Origin: a virus | Reading direction: 5' to 3' (one strand) | Length of the DNA: 25,780 bases | IMG/VR virus record: IMGVR_UViG_3300048584_000095 | Location: 1 to 25,780 of that record | Part shown: positions 1 to 7,781 of the stretch, piece by piece | Position numbering within the stretch: the first letter of the stretch is position 1 | How the letters are laid out: every line of letters starts with the position of its first letter | Made by a program: the position numbers and the translations under genes | Notes under the pieces: model-generated | The model's input: the letters and a program-made list of their open reading frames with translations, nothing else | Databases searched by the model: none | What the model was told of the DNA's origin: nothing

Positions 1-1
1 T

Positions 2-520
2 GCAGGTTCAGGCGTGACCGTCACAGATGCAGGCGGCGGAGAAGCACTTGTAACTATTCCAGGCGGGGGAGGTGGCGGAAGTGTCGGACCTTGGACGTTG
101 GTAGCTTCTTGGATTTGGAGCAGCAACGTAACTTTCGTGGATTTGACAGGCTTCGGATCATACACTGATTTATATATTGTAAGCGAAGGTTTGGCGGTTG
201 CATCATCTTCCGCACGCTTTATTTTGTTCAGTGTGGATGGAGGTGCCACCTTCTTTACAACAAATCAGTACATCAACATTTCCAACATTGGACAACGTAT
301 TTCAGAAAATCAGGCTGTCGCCACAGCTGCAAGCGCCGCTGTAAGAGATGTTTTACTTATCGCTTTGGGTGCAGGTAAAATTTCGACTAGGAAACCCATA
401 CAAGCAATGACAGGTGATAGATTTTTCATTGGTTCGGATCAGCCGATAAACGCAATACGTTTGCTAACTTCTCCTGTGGTGAATCTGACGGGCGGATCAA
501 TTTTTGTCTATGCCAGATAG
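2..520 (+). CDS. Tail fibre / receptor-binding protein, C-terminal part (5' truncated)
   Basis: The reading frame is open from base 2, so the gene begins upstream of the window; a GTG at 14 is in frame but lies inside a Gly/Val/Thr-rich stretch and is probably not the true start. The first 30 residues are a glycine-rich linker of the kind found between repeats in phage tail fibres. The remaining ~145 residues are rich in beta-prone, hydrophobic and Ser/Thr residues and end in GGSIFVYAR, which fits a C-terminal beta-sandwich tip domain. The position just upstream of other tail and internal virion genes supports this. The codons look more AT-rich than in the genes that follow, as is common for exchanged receptor-binding tips. 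The family is inferred from composition and context, not from a diagnostic motif. Confidence 0.6.
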   Translation, partial: AGSGVTVTDAGGGEALVTIPGGGGGGSVGPWTLVASWIWSSNVTFVDLTGFGSYTDLYIVSEGLAVASSSARFILFSVDGGATFFTTNQYINISNIGQRISENQAVATAASAAVRDVLLIALGAGKISTRKPIQAMTGDRFFIGSDQPINAIRLLTSPVVNLTGGSIFVYAR

Positions 521-628
521 CTTGACCGGATCAGTGACCTAGATTAAAAAGCGTTCCGTTCCCTCGCCTGCGAGCGTTTCGTCCACATAGCCCGACCGGG
601 AACCTCGGGGCCATCTGGAAACGAAACC
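521..628 (+). other. Short gap between tail fibre and GNAT-like gene
   Basis: There is no convincing promoter or T-tailed hairpin here. The frame of the downstream gene is open back to a stop at 545-547 but has no ATG, GTG or TTG before 629. The Shine-Dalgarno before 629 is weak (GGAAACG). Confidence 0.4.
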
Positions 629-1030
629 ATGCTTGCGCCTGCCCATATCATCAACGCCATTGACGAAAGCCCGCTCAATCGCGGACTGTCTGGCGCTGCT
701 TGGTTGGCCTCGCCGGGGAATGTTCCGATCATCTTTGAAAATGGTGACGTTGCCTTGTTCGATTACGAAGGTAACAAGGTCTATCAAATCCACCTGCTTT
801 TCAATTCACGTGGCCGGCAAGCGATCGATCACGTCAAGGAAGCCACGCGGCAGATGATGATCGATCACGGCGCCGAAGTGATCTTCGGGATGGTTCCGGA
901 TTTCCGCCGCGATGTGAAAATGCTCGGGCGTTGGGCAGGCTATAAATTTGCGGGCAAGAGACAAACTCCTGAGGGAGTTTGCGAACTTTTCGTCATTTCC
1001 TACCTCACATTCTTCAAGGATCATTCGTAA
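629..1030 (+). CDS. GNAT-like acetyltransferase-fold phage protein
   Basis: This 133-residue protein has the look of the short GNAT-fold proteins often encoded among phage tail genes. A beta-strand region (PIIFENGDVALFDYEG), a GRQAIDHVKEATRQM-type helix and a region around VIFGMVPDFRRDVKMLGRWAGYKF resemble the acetyl-CoA-binding part and C-terminal half of a GNAT fold. The usual Q/R-x-x-G-x-G/A signature is not clear, so catalytic activity is uncertain. Such genes sit between fibre and internal virion genes in many podoviruses; their role is unknown. The ATG at 629 is the only start in the open frame. The stop overlaps the next start as TAATG at 1028-1032, so the pair is probably translationally coupled. 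Confidence 0.55.
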   Translation: MLAPAHIINAIDESPLNRGLSGAAWLASPGNVPIIFENGDVALFDYEGNKVYQIHLLFNSRGRQAIDHVKEATRQMMIDHGAEVIFGMVPDFRRDVKMLGRWAGYKFAGKRQTPEGVCELFVISYLTFFKDHS

Positions 1031-1743
1031 TGGGTTTCCTCCGTCCGAAGGCTGCGAAGTCTGACAATGCCAACATGGGCCTCATTAACTCGACCTATGG
1101 CGGGCAGATGGGTCAAGGCACTGGCGCGACCAATTTCCTCGCGCAACTTCTCGGCGTGAGTCCCGGCGCTGTCAGCAGCGGTGCAAATACGGTTGGCAAT
1201 GTAGCCAACGGGATCGCCGAAGCCGGTGGCGCACAGGCAGGCTATAACGGATTCCTCCAGCAAGCAGGCTTCGCGCCTGCGATGCGTCAGATGGCACAGG
1301 CGACGACCGGGCAAGGCGCGGCATCGGGACTCTTGCGCAGCGGCACCACAGCCAACCGTCTCCAGACACGCGGCACCGAACTCAACTCGCAAATGTTCAA
1401 CAATTATCTGAGCCAGCTTTCCAACCTGTCAGGGCTCGGACTGCAAGCCGGTGGCCTTGTGGCGAATGCAGGACAGCGCAGCACTGGCGGCAGACCGTCA
1501 ACGGCCGGAAGTATTGCAAGCGCGGTAGGGGGCATCGCGTCGATCTTTTCGGATCGGCGATTGAAGCGAGATATCGTCAAGATCGGCGAAGAAGCGGATG
1601 GGCTCGGGATTTACGAATTCCGCTACCTCACCAGTATCAAGCGCGTGGTCGGTGTCATGGCAGATGAAATCGCCAAGCTGCGACCGCACGCACTCGGACC
1701 GAAGATCGAAGGCTACGCGACCGTCAACTATGGGGCGCTGTAA
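1030..1743 (+). CDS. Tail/virion protein with C-terminal S74-type (intramolecular chaperone-like) motif
   Basis: This 237-residue protein is rich in Gly, Ala, Ser and Gln and of low complexity over residues 15-170, like many phage tail-assembly or internal virion proteins. From residue 174 it has SDRRLKRDI, matching the start of the S74 peptidase/intramolecular chaperone domain, in which a Ser and a Lys (here S174 and K179) form the catalytic dyad that cuts the chaperone off endosialidase-type fibres. Only about 60 residues follow the motif, far fewer than a full chaperone domain, so it may fold or anchor rather than cleave. The chosen start, MGFLRP at 1030, overlaps the upstream stop as TAATG; the same frame opens earlier but runs over the previous gene. 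The stop overlaps the next start as TAATG. Confidence 0.65.
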   Translation: MGFLRPKAAKSDNANMGLINSTYGGQMGQGTGATNFLAQLLGVSPGAVSSGANTVGNVANGIAEAGGAQAGYNGFLQQAGFAPAMRQMAQATTGQGAASGLLRSGTTANRLQTRGTELNSQMFNNYLSQLSNLSGLGLQAGGLVANAGQRSTGGRPSTAGSIASAVGGIASIFSDRRLKRDIVKIGEEADGLGIYEFRYLTSIKRVVGVMADEIAKLRPHALGPKIEGYATVNYGAL

Positions 1744-3113
1744 TGAATTTTCTCCGATCTCTTTTCAATCCGCAGTCGTCGCCTTCGATGCCGCTCAATC
1801 CGGCATCGGCACCGCCTATGGCACCTGCGGTTTCCGGCAATCTGCAACGCATGACCCAAGGCGCTCCCGAAAACTCGCGGGTGGCCGAAATCATGCAAGC
1901 CATTGGAGGAAGCCCTGACACACCGCCTGTCCAGATGCAGCAACAGCCGCAGCAATCTTCGCAGCGTCCGCGCCGCTCGTTTCTCGATACGGTCGGTCAG
2001 ATTTCCGATGTGCTGGCGCGTGTCGGCGGCGCAGAGGCGTTGTACCAGCCGACATTGGATGCGCGGGAGGACAGGCAAAAGCAAACTGACCTCGAAGAAA
2101 TGCAAAACCGGCTCCGAGAGCAGCAACTCCAAATCGGTGAGCAGACCCTAGAAGCCAATCGCGGCGAACTGGCAGGAAGCCAACGGGAAACGCTCGGGCA
2201 GGCTCTCGGTGCTATTGCGAGCAACCCCGACGCTGCGGCAATGTGGCCTCAAATCGCAGCACAAGCCGGGATCGACGAGCAGACCGCGCAGGCGGTCGGG
2301 CAGATCATCCAGCAAAGTCCGCAGGCAGCGGGCGTCCTTGCACAGTCGCTCGGCTGGTCGCCCGCACCGACACGGCAGGGGTCGCAGGCAAAGGAATTGC
2401 AGGTTTACGGGATGCTCCAGCAGGCCGATCCCGAACTTGCACAAGCGTATCTCCAAAGCATCGCCAATCCCGATGGTATGAGCGAATACCAGCGGGCGCA
2501 GCTTGATTTGGGCATGGCACGGCTCGGATTGCAGCGTGACGCACTCGACCAGAGGCAGGCTCGTGACGAGCGTAAGGACAGCGCGGGAGCAGCCGAAGCA
2601 GGCGATTCCAACTCCGTTGCGAGCATTCTCACCGATTTCGGCGTGGTGCTGGATGGGCCGGAAGATCCGATTGCCGACATGATCCAGCAATCGACAAACG
2701 GATGGGTCCAGTACGGCGCTGCCATGATCCCCGGCGCGTTCGGGCAATCGACCGAAGGCATGGAACAGATCGCCAAGTTGCAAACGATCGACAATGCGCT
2801 GATCTTGGCCTTGGCAGGCGGGAAACTCGGGGCCGGTGTGTCGAACGCTGACCGCTCGTTCTTCGAGAAAATGGCAGGCCGGATTTCTGATCCGACCATT
2901 CCGGCTGACCAACGCCTTGCAGCCTGGCAACAGATCAAGACGCGGTTCCGTGGTGTAGTCCAGCGGGAAACCAAGAAGCCTGCCATTGCGCCCGCTCGGC
3001 GATCGGGATCGGGACAGCGCATCATGCCGCGAACGCCAGCGGGACAGCGCCCGACAGCGCAGCGAAATCCGGCAGTCGAAGCGGAATTGCGCCGCAGAGG
3101 ATTGATTGACTGA
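1743..3113 (+). CDS. Internal virion / structural protein, Gln-rich and coiled-coil
   Basis: This 456-residue protein has a Pro-rich N-terminus (residues 10-75), then a long Gln/Glu/Arg-rich segment around residues 100-150 with the pattern of a coiled coil, then helical segments rich in Ala and Gln. The C-terminus is basic and Pro-rich. There is no enzymatic motif. Its place directly before a very long protein with a terminal transglycosylase domain, and the 1-base coupling to it (TGATG at 3111-3115), are as expected for an internal virion or ejection protein of a podovirus. The product name is inferred from context. Confidence 0.6.
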   Translation: MNFLRSLFNPQSSPSMPLNPASAPPMAPAVSGNLQRMTQGAPENSRVAEIMQAIGGSPDTPPVQMQQQPQQSSQRPRRSFLDTVGQISDVLARVGGAEALYQPTLDAREDRQKQTDLEEMQNRLREQQLQIGEQTLEANRGELAGSQRETLGQALGAIASNPDAAAMWPQIAAQAGIDEQTAQAVGQIIQQSPQAAGVLAQSLGWSPAPTRQGSQAKELQVYGMLQQADPELAQAYLQSIANPDGMSEYQRAQLDLGMARLGLQRDALDQRQARDERKDSAGAAEAGDSNSVASILTDFGVVLDGPEDPIADMIQQSTNGWVQYGAAMIPGAFGQSTEGMEQIAKLQTIDNALILALAGGKLGAGVSNADRSFFEKMAGRISDPTIPADQRLAAWQQIKTRFRGVVQRETKKPAIAPARRSGSGQRIMPRTPAGQRPTAQRNPAVEAELRRRGLID

Positions 3114-5980
3114 TGGCAAAGCCGCCCGCAAAAAAGACTGTGACACCTCAAGAAGCCAAGCGCATTTATGAAAGTGCGCGGCAGTCGGTCGTGGATCGGG
3201 TGAAAGACCCCGAAAAGCGGAAACGTGCATTGACGAGGTTTGATAGCGATCCTCGAATCCAGACTATTCGAGGTCTGGCAGGGATGCCGTTTGTCACTAC
3301 AAAATTTCAAGAAATTCGTGGGCAGGCGAAAAAGCCGAAATGGCAGCAAGAAACCGAAGAAATTGCACGTCTCGCAGGGCAAGCAGACGTAGCAAAGCGC
3401 CGCGCACGTGCCGTGAAGGAAGCCCCGCGTCGAGTTATCGAAAAGGCACGTAAGGAGGAATCAATCATTCCGCTGACTGTCCGTGACAAGGGCGCAGCGT
3501 TGATTGGTTCGGCAAATGATGCACTGTTCGGCCTTCCGGCAAGGGCTGCGGCTGGCATCCTTGACGTTGACAATGACGTGATGCAGGAATTTGCCGATCA
3601 GCAAGGTCAGCGCGCACCTGTCACTAATTTCCTCGGAACCTTGGCCGCAAGCATCCCTACGGGCGGTGCAATGCTCAAGGGTGGTGCCGCGCTCGGAAGC
3701 CGTCTTGCTGCGTCCGGATCGCGTCCGATTGCCGCAACAGGTCGAGCGATCCAAAAAGGCCAGGGGGCCGCGACACTCAAGCGGGGCCAAAACGTCAGGA
3801 ATGCCGGTAGACTTGCCGCAGGCGGGGCAGCAGTCGGTGCAGCTACGGAAGCAGGCAAGGGCCGGGACGCGGCAGAAGGTGCGCTGTTCGGCGCGGGCGG
3901 CTCCGTGGCCTTGGGAGCCGGTTTCAAAGCGGGCAGTTTGCTTGCAGGCAAGGCGAGCGATGTTTTCCGGACTACCGGAGCCAATGCCTTTATCCGCAGG
4001 TACACTACAACGACCCGCGAAGCCTTGCAGCAGCGAGCGGATGATTTCCGTCGCCGCACCGGAACCGAGCCGACATTCTTTGAATTGCTGAGTACCCGCG
4101 ACAGGCAGGCTCTCAGCAAGCAATTCGGTCGCCTTGATGAAGGTGAACTGGAGCGCGGTACCGGACTTGCCCGCGAACGTGTCGCTGCCGCACCGGGCGA
4201 GGTTGCTCAAGTGGTCCGCAATGCCACGCGAGGGCAGCGGCGGCAAAATGTCCGCAATCTCGCCACGGCACAAGCAGAAGCCCGCGGCGCAGCAACACCG
4301 ACCACAGCCGAAGCCCGCCTTGCAGTCGGTGCAGCGGACAATCCGACGCGGCTTGCACAAATTCGCCGGGATGAAGGCGCTGCAATCATGCGCCCGTTCG
4401 ATGATGAGCAAGCAGCCGAGAATGTCGGCAGCTTGATCCCGACTGAAATGCGGGCTCTCGACCCGAACAAGCCTGGAGAGATTTCCGAAGTCGAAATTGA
4501 TCCCGAAATGTCGGCCATGATCCGGTCTGCGGCCGGCCTCGCACGTATTCGCCCCGAAGGCGAAGGTTTGACGGTGCGGGAACTCACCAGCATGATCCGC
4601 GAACTCAAGTCGATTGCCAGCGACAGCCGGGATGCCATTCAGAGAGGCAATGCACAGCGTGCAGTCGATCACCTTGAAGGTGTACTGACAGAAAACGTCC
4701 CCGGCGTCGAAACGGCGCTTGCTCGCATGAATGAAAATTGGGCGGCACGGTCGCGCCAGTTGGAAGGCATGAGAGAAACCCGGATGCAGGCTGATGTGGA
4801 CCCGAGCACGTCTCAGCGGCTCCGCAAGTCGGAGAACGTATTCGAGACACCGGAAGGTGGCGTAGGTCGTGCATCTGCGCAGCGCGTCGATCTGATCGAC
4901 GGCCTCCAGCGCCGTCCTGATGTGGCTCTCGGCACTGTCCGCAACCTCGCGGACGATCAGACCATGCAGCGGCAGGTGGCACAGAACATTGGTCGGCCGG
5001 CGACAACGCAAATCTCCGAAGCTGCCCAAGCGCAGAGCGAAGGTGTGCAAAATCTCGCGTCCGCAATCCGCGATCCGGATTTCGACCTTTCCAGCGTGAC
5101 CAGCGGCGATCTTGCGACCGTGTTTGCTGGCTTCACGCCGGGATCAATGGTCCAGACGAAGGGACGCGCCATTGCAACGCTGTGGGAGAAATTCGGCGAG
5201 AGCATTTCCCGCAATCGCTCCCGAACAATCGTTGATATGCTGTTTTCCCGTGATCCGGCAATGACCCAGCGCGCTATCGAAGCGTTGAAGGGGCAGGGTC
5301 GCCAAGGCGTTGACGCGCTCAAGGATATCGTCTCGATGGTCGGCGGCGCACAAGCCGGGAATACCGCGGCTTTTGAGTCGTCCGACAGTGCGCCGATGCC
5401 GGAAGCCACAGAAGCGCCTGAAGCAGAAACCGACCTCACGCAGCTTTCCGACGAGGAATTGCTCCAGATGTACGAGGGCGAAGAAACCGACCTCACGCAG
5501 CTTTCCGACGAGGAATTGCTCCAGATGTACGGGGAAGGTGAAGCAGCGCAGGAATCGAGCCCGTATGCCGCTGATGTGGACGCACTGTACGCTTCCGAAG
5601 ATCCGGCACTGATCGACCTTATCGAGCGCGTGTCGAAGCAGGAAAGCGGCGGCAGGCAGTTTGACCGCAGCGGAAACCCTGTCACGTCCAAAGCAGGCGC
5701 GATCGGTGTAATGCAGGTGATGCCGACCACAGGACCGGAAGCCGCGAAGCTTGCAGGCGTGCCGTGGGATCGCAATGCCTACCGGAACGATGAAGCCTAC
5801 AACAAGCTGATCGGGACCGCCTATCTCTCGGAAATGCTCCGGAGATATGACGGGGACGTGGAGTTGGCACTGGTGGCCTACAATGCCGGCCCGAAGCGTG
5901 CCGATGCCTATGCAAAGGGTCAGGTGAAATTCACTTCGCTTCCGGCAGAAACACAAGAATATGTGCGGAGAATTATGTGA
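3113..5980 (+). CDS. Internal virion protein with C-terminal lytic transglycosylase (SLT) domain
   Basis: This 955-residue protein has a basic N-terminus (PPAKKT, then many Lys/Arg), an Ala/Gly-rich hydrophobic region around residues 140-300 that could interact with membrane, and a long helical middle. The last ~120 residues are a soluble lytic transglycosylase domain: the catalytic Glu is E844 in KQESGG, followed by GAIGVMQVMP and, near the end, ALVAYNAGP, all hallmark motifs of the SLT family. Such proteins are ejected with the DNA and locally cut peptidoglycan. A tandem 57-base duplication (5426-5530) encodes two copies of an acidic DLTQLSDEELLQMY segment just before the enzyme domain. The neighbours, another virion protein and the lysis cassette, fit this role. 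Confidence 0.85.
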   Translation: MAKPPAKKTVTPQEAKRIYESARQSVVDRVKDPEKRKRALTRFDSDPRIQTIRGLAGMPFVTTKFQEIRGQAKKPKWQQETEEIARLAGQADVAKRRARAVKEAPRRVIEKARKEESIIPLTVRDKGAALIGSANDALFGLPARAAAGILDVDNDVMQEFADQQGQRAPVTNFLGTLAASIPTGGAMLKGGAALGSRLAASGSRPIAATGRAIQKGQGAATLKRGQNVRNAGRLAAGGAAVGAATEAGKGRDAAEGALFGAGGSVALGAGFKAGSLLAGKASDVFRTTGANAFIRRYTTTTREALQQRADDFRRRTGTEPTFFELLSTRDRQALSKQFGRLDEGELERGTGLARERVAAAPGEVAQVVRNATRGQRRQNVRNLATAQAEARGAATPTTAEARLAVGAADNPTRLAQIRRDEGAAIMRPFDDEQAAENVGSLIPTEMRALDPNKPGEISEVEIDPEMSAMIRSAAGLARIRPEGEGLTVRELTSMIRELKSIASDSRDAIQRGNAQRAVDHLEGVLTENVPGVETALARMNENWAARSRQLEGMRETRMQADVDPSTSQRLRKSENVFETPEGGVGRASAQRVDLIDGLQRRPDVALGTVRNLADDQTMQRQVAQNIGRPATTQISEAAQAQSEGVQNLASAIRDPDFDLSSVTSGDLATVFAGFTPGSMVQTKGRAIATLWEKFGESISRNRSRTIVDMLFSRDPAMTQRAIEALKGQGRQGVDALKDIVSMVGGAQAGNTAAFESSDSAPMPEATEAPEAETDLTQLSDEELLQMYEGEETDLTQLSDEELLQMYGEGEAAQESSPYAADVDALYASEDPALIDLIERVSKQESGGRQFDRSGNPVTSKAGAIGVMQVMPTTGPEAAKLAGVPWDRNAYRNDEAYNKLIGTAYLSEMLRRYDGDVELALVAYNAGPKRADAYAKGQVKFTSLPAETQEYVRRIM
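5426..5530 (+). repeat. Tandem 57-bp duplication inside the internal virion protein gene
   Basis: Bases 5426-5473 and 5483-5530 are identical over 48 bases, with a period of 57 bases (19 codons). Each copy encodes ETDLTQLSDEELLQMY. The duplication keeps the frame and lengthens an acidic linker before the transglycosylase domain. Identity at the DNA level indicates a recent event. Confidence 0.95.
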
Positions 5981-6312
5981 TGCCGGGAACTCCAGAAACC
6001 TCTAACCCCAAAGAACAGATCGCAGATGCGGTTCTGGATCGATTCGTGTCGCAACACCCGGAACTAAGGCAAGCAACTATCGTGACCGAAATTCCTCCGA
6101 GCCTGCGATGGGCAGGAATCATCATGGGAGCAGTCATGACCGCCGCGGCAACCGCGGGCTTGTTCTGGCTCGTGGCAACCGTGAGCGAAATGCAGGTGAC
6201 GCTTGCCCGCATGGATGAACGTATCGGTAACTGGATTTCGACACAGGATCAGCGATACGCTGACCTCGAAGCCAGGATTGAAAAACTCGAAACGAAAATG
6301 GAGAAACGATAA
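5980..6312 (+). CDS. Single-pass membrane protein with C-terminal coiled coil (lysis region)
   Basis: This 110-residue protein has a hydrophilic N-terminus of about 40 residues, one predicted membrane helix at roughly residues 44-66 (WAGIIMGAVMTAAATAGLF and following), and a charged heptad-like helix to the end (DLEARIEKLETKMEKR). This resembles an inner-membrane spanin or another lysis-region membrane protein, but no partner outer-membrane lipoprotein was found. The ATG at 5980 overlaps the previous stop as TGATG; a GTG at 5977, one codon earlier and in frame, is equally well placed behind the GGAG at 5964-5967. Its place before the endolysin and holin-like genes supports a role in lysis or virion entry. 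Confidence 0.6.
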   Translation: MPGTPETSNPKEQIADAVLDRFVSQHPELRQATIVTEIPPSLRWAGIIMGAVMTAAATAGLFWLVATVSEMQVTLARMDERIGNWISTQDQRYADLEARIEKLETKMEKR

Positions 6313-6536
6313 TGCCCAATCCGGCACAGCAGCGGCTCGATGCAATGGCGAAGAAAAAGGGATTTCCCAACTACGCCGCCATGAAGGCGTGGAATGAGAA
6401 ATATCGTGCGCCTGTCACCAATTCTGGCACCGCTCCCAAGAAAAATTTCTTTCAGCGGGTTATGTCAAGGATACACCCCATGAATGTAGCCGCTGAAAAG
6501 GTTGATCGAGCCGTGAAAAAGTCTCGCAGACAATGA
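6312..6536 (+). CDS. Small basic protein of unknown function
   Basis: This is a 74-residue, strongly basic protein with many Lys/Arg, especially at the C-terminus (VKKSRRQ), and no membrane helix. The start overlaps the preceding stop as TAATG and the stop overlaps the endolysin start (6533), so it is translated within the lysis cassette. I do not recognise a family. The segment from residue 6 (QQRLDAMAKKKGFPNYAAMKAW) looks helical and may bind nucleic acid or an acidic partner. Confidence 0.6.
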   Translation: MPNPAQQRLDAMAKKKGFPNYAAMKAWNEKYRAPVTNSGTAPKKNFFQRVMSRIHPMNVAAEKVDRAVKKSRRQ

Positions 6537-7159
6537 CGACCGCAGACCGCATCGCCGCCGCACTCAGGGCAATCGCGCCGGAAGGCAAGCTGCTTGCAGA
6601 GGACGTGCCGCTACTCGACCAGATCGCAGCGAATTGGGATCGGCGCACCCAGCCGACCCCCGACATTGTCGATCCGCCGTGGCTGGTTCATGCACGTTCG
6701 AAACTCGGCGAGCGCGAAATCAAGGGACCGAAGCACAATTCGTGGATCGCAAAGGGATGGGCTCGGCTCGGCGCAACCTGGTTCAATGACGATGAAACGC
6801 CGTGGTGCGGATACTTCATCGCCGATGCGCTCGATTCTGCGGGTTTACCCTATCCCAAGAATTTCCCCGCCGCTGCATCCTTCCGAACCTATGGGGTTGC
6901 CGTGCCGGCACAGCTTGGCGCGATTGCGACAATGCGCCGACCGGGCGGAAATCACGTTTTCATCATTGTCGGTGAAACGCCGGACGGGCTCGCCTACAAG
7001 GCGCTCGGCGGCAATCAGTCTGATGGTGTGACGATCATGGACGTACCGAAGGATCAGGTCGATGCGATCCGTTGGCCTCCCGGCGTTCCACTGGTGCCGC
7101 GTTCGCAGATACAGCTTCCGGTAATGCCGAGAGGCACCATTCTCAGGAACATGTCATGA
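6533..7159 (+). CDS. Endolysin, TIGR02594/NlpC-P60-like cysteine peptidase
   Basis: This 208-residue protein most likely cleaves peptidoglycan peptide cross-links at the end of infection. Residues 50-160 match the TIGR02594 group: an N-terminal WLVHARSKLGEREIKGPKHN block, then DDETPWCGYF with the probable nucleophile C92, and GGNHVFIIVGE with the probable catalytic H141. The first ~45 residues form a helical segment that could help localisation or peptidoglycan binding. No signal peptide is seen, so export would depend on the holin-like product downstream. The ATG overlaps the stop of the preceding gene, and its own stop overlaps the next ATG as ATGA (7156-7159). Confidence 0.85.
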   Translation: MTTADRIAAALRAIAPEGKLLAEDVPLLDQIAANWDRRTQPTPDIVDPPWLVHARSKLGEREIKGPKHNSWIAKGWARLGATWFNDDETPWCGYFIADALDSAGLPYPKNFPAAASFRTYGVAVPAQLGAIATMRRPGGNHVFIIVGETPDGLAYKALGGNQSDGVTIMDVPKDQVDAIRWPPGVPLVPRSQIQLPVMPRGTILRNMS

Positions 7160-7383
7160 AGGCGCCACAGGAAGCCATGATTGCCTACCTGTCAACGCTC
7201 GTAGCCATCGTGGCGTTGTCGGGCTTCGGTGCGCTGGCAGTAGCGTTCGCACCGAAAGAGCGGCTGGATGAAGTCCTCGCCGCTCTCGGCTTCCTCTCGG
7301 CTGGCGTCACCGGCCTTGTTGGCGTTATCGGTACATTCCGGCCCAAAGGCCGCGACGATCCGCCCCATGATGGAGAAATTTGA
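7156..7383 (+). CDS. Holin-like two-helix membrane protein
   Basis: This 75-residue protein has two hydrophobic helices, at about residues 9-30 (IAYLSTLVAIVALSGFGALAV) and 40-60 (VLAALGFLSAGVTGLVGVIG), a short charged loop (APKERLDE) and a charged C-terminal tail. The size and topology are those of class II holins, which permeabilise the inner membrane to release or activate the endolysin. It directly follows the endolysin with an ATGA overlap. The MKAPQE start is chosen because of that overlap; the same frame extends upstream into the endolysin gene. Family membership rests on topology and context. Confidence 0.7.
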   Translation: MKAPQEAMIAYLSTLVAIVALSGFGALAVAFAPKERLDEVLAALGFLSAGVTGLVGVIGTFRPKGRDDPPHDGEI

Positions 7384-7568
7384 TGTTCAAGAAACTGATC
7401 AAGAAGCTGGTGCGCAAGGTCGTTAAAAGCCCGATTGCTGCCGAAGTGATCGCCGAGAAAGCCGATGATGCGATCATGGACGTGCTCGACGCAAAAACAG
7501 GCGGGCTTGCCAGCAAGGCCGAAGAAGTAGTCAAGCGCCGGAAGCGGGACCGAGAGATTGATCAGTAA
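7383..7568 (+). CDS. Small basic protein at the end of the lysis operon
   Basis: This 61-residue protein starts with an amphipathic, Lys-rich helix (MFKKLIKKLVRKVVK) and ends with another basic stretch (VKRRKRDREIDQ). The N-terminal helix could lie on the membrane. The ATG overlaps the preceding stop as TGATG. The stop (TAA, 7566-7568) lies inside the last codons of the first leftward gene, so the two operons converge with a 7-base overlap. I recognise no family. Confidence 0.6.
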   Translation: MFKKLIKKLVRKVVKSPIAAEVIAEKADDAIMDVLDAKTGGLASKAEEVVKRRKRDREIDQ

Positions 7569-7672
7569 TCCCAACGATCCGGCTCGTCCTCATCATCCCA
7601 ACGGGTTGCCCACAGGCACCCGCAGACGAAGCCGACACAGAACACGCAAATTCCGATTGCGGTGGCAAACAT
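7562..7672 (-). CDS. Tiny single-pass membrane protein
   Basis: This is a 36-residue product: one hydrophobic helix (FATAIGICVFCVGFVCGCLW) with four cysteines, followed by a short, very acidic tail (RWDDEDEPDRWDY). The ATG at 7672 follows GGGAG at good spacing and begins 2 bases after the preceding stop (7674). A longer in-frame ORF starting further upstream would overlap the previous gene and is not preferred. It is the last gene of the leftward cluster and converges on the lysis genes. The function is unknown; a membrane regulator of lysis or a membrane-targeted effector are only guesses. Confidence 0.55.
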   Translation of the reverse strand: MFATAIGICVFCVGFVCGCLWATRWDDEDEPDRWDY

Positions 7673-7673
7673 T

Positions 7674-7781
7674 TCAATTCTCCCAATCTCGTTCTCGGGT
7701 GTTATCCCTACGGGTTTCGTAAATTTCGGACAGGATGCCAAGAGCAATTCCGCATCCGATCATGATGATTGCAAGGGTCAC
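7674..7781 (-). CDS. Tiny single-pass membrane protein
   Basis: This is a 35-residue product with one hydrophobic helix (LAIIMIGCGIALGILSEIY) and a charged tail (ETRRDNTRERDWEN). It starts at GTG 7781, which overlaps the TGA of the RuvC-like gene as GTGA and has AAGGA eight bases upstream. Together with the next gene it forms a pair of miniature membrane proteins. It was recognised by start, ribosome site and overlap only; the function is unknown. Confidence 0.5.
   Translation of the reverse strand: MTLAIIMIGCGIALGILSEIYETRRDNTRERDWEN

Noticed and set aside
2148-3382. Leftward long open frames
   Set aside because: They lie opposite the structural gene at 1743-3113, have no recognisable protein pattern, and no neighbouring gene runs that way.
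3461-5050. Leftward 529-codon open frame
   Set aside because: It is antisense to the internal virion protein gene and rich in Cys/Arg/His, typical of a GC-rich shadow frame.
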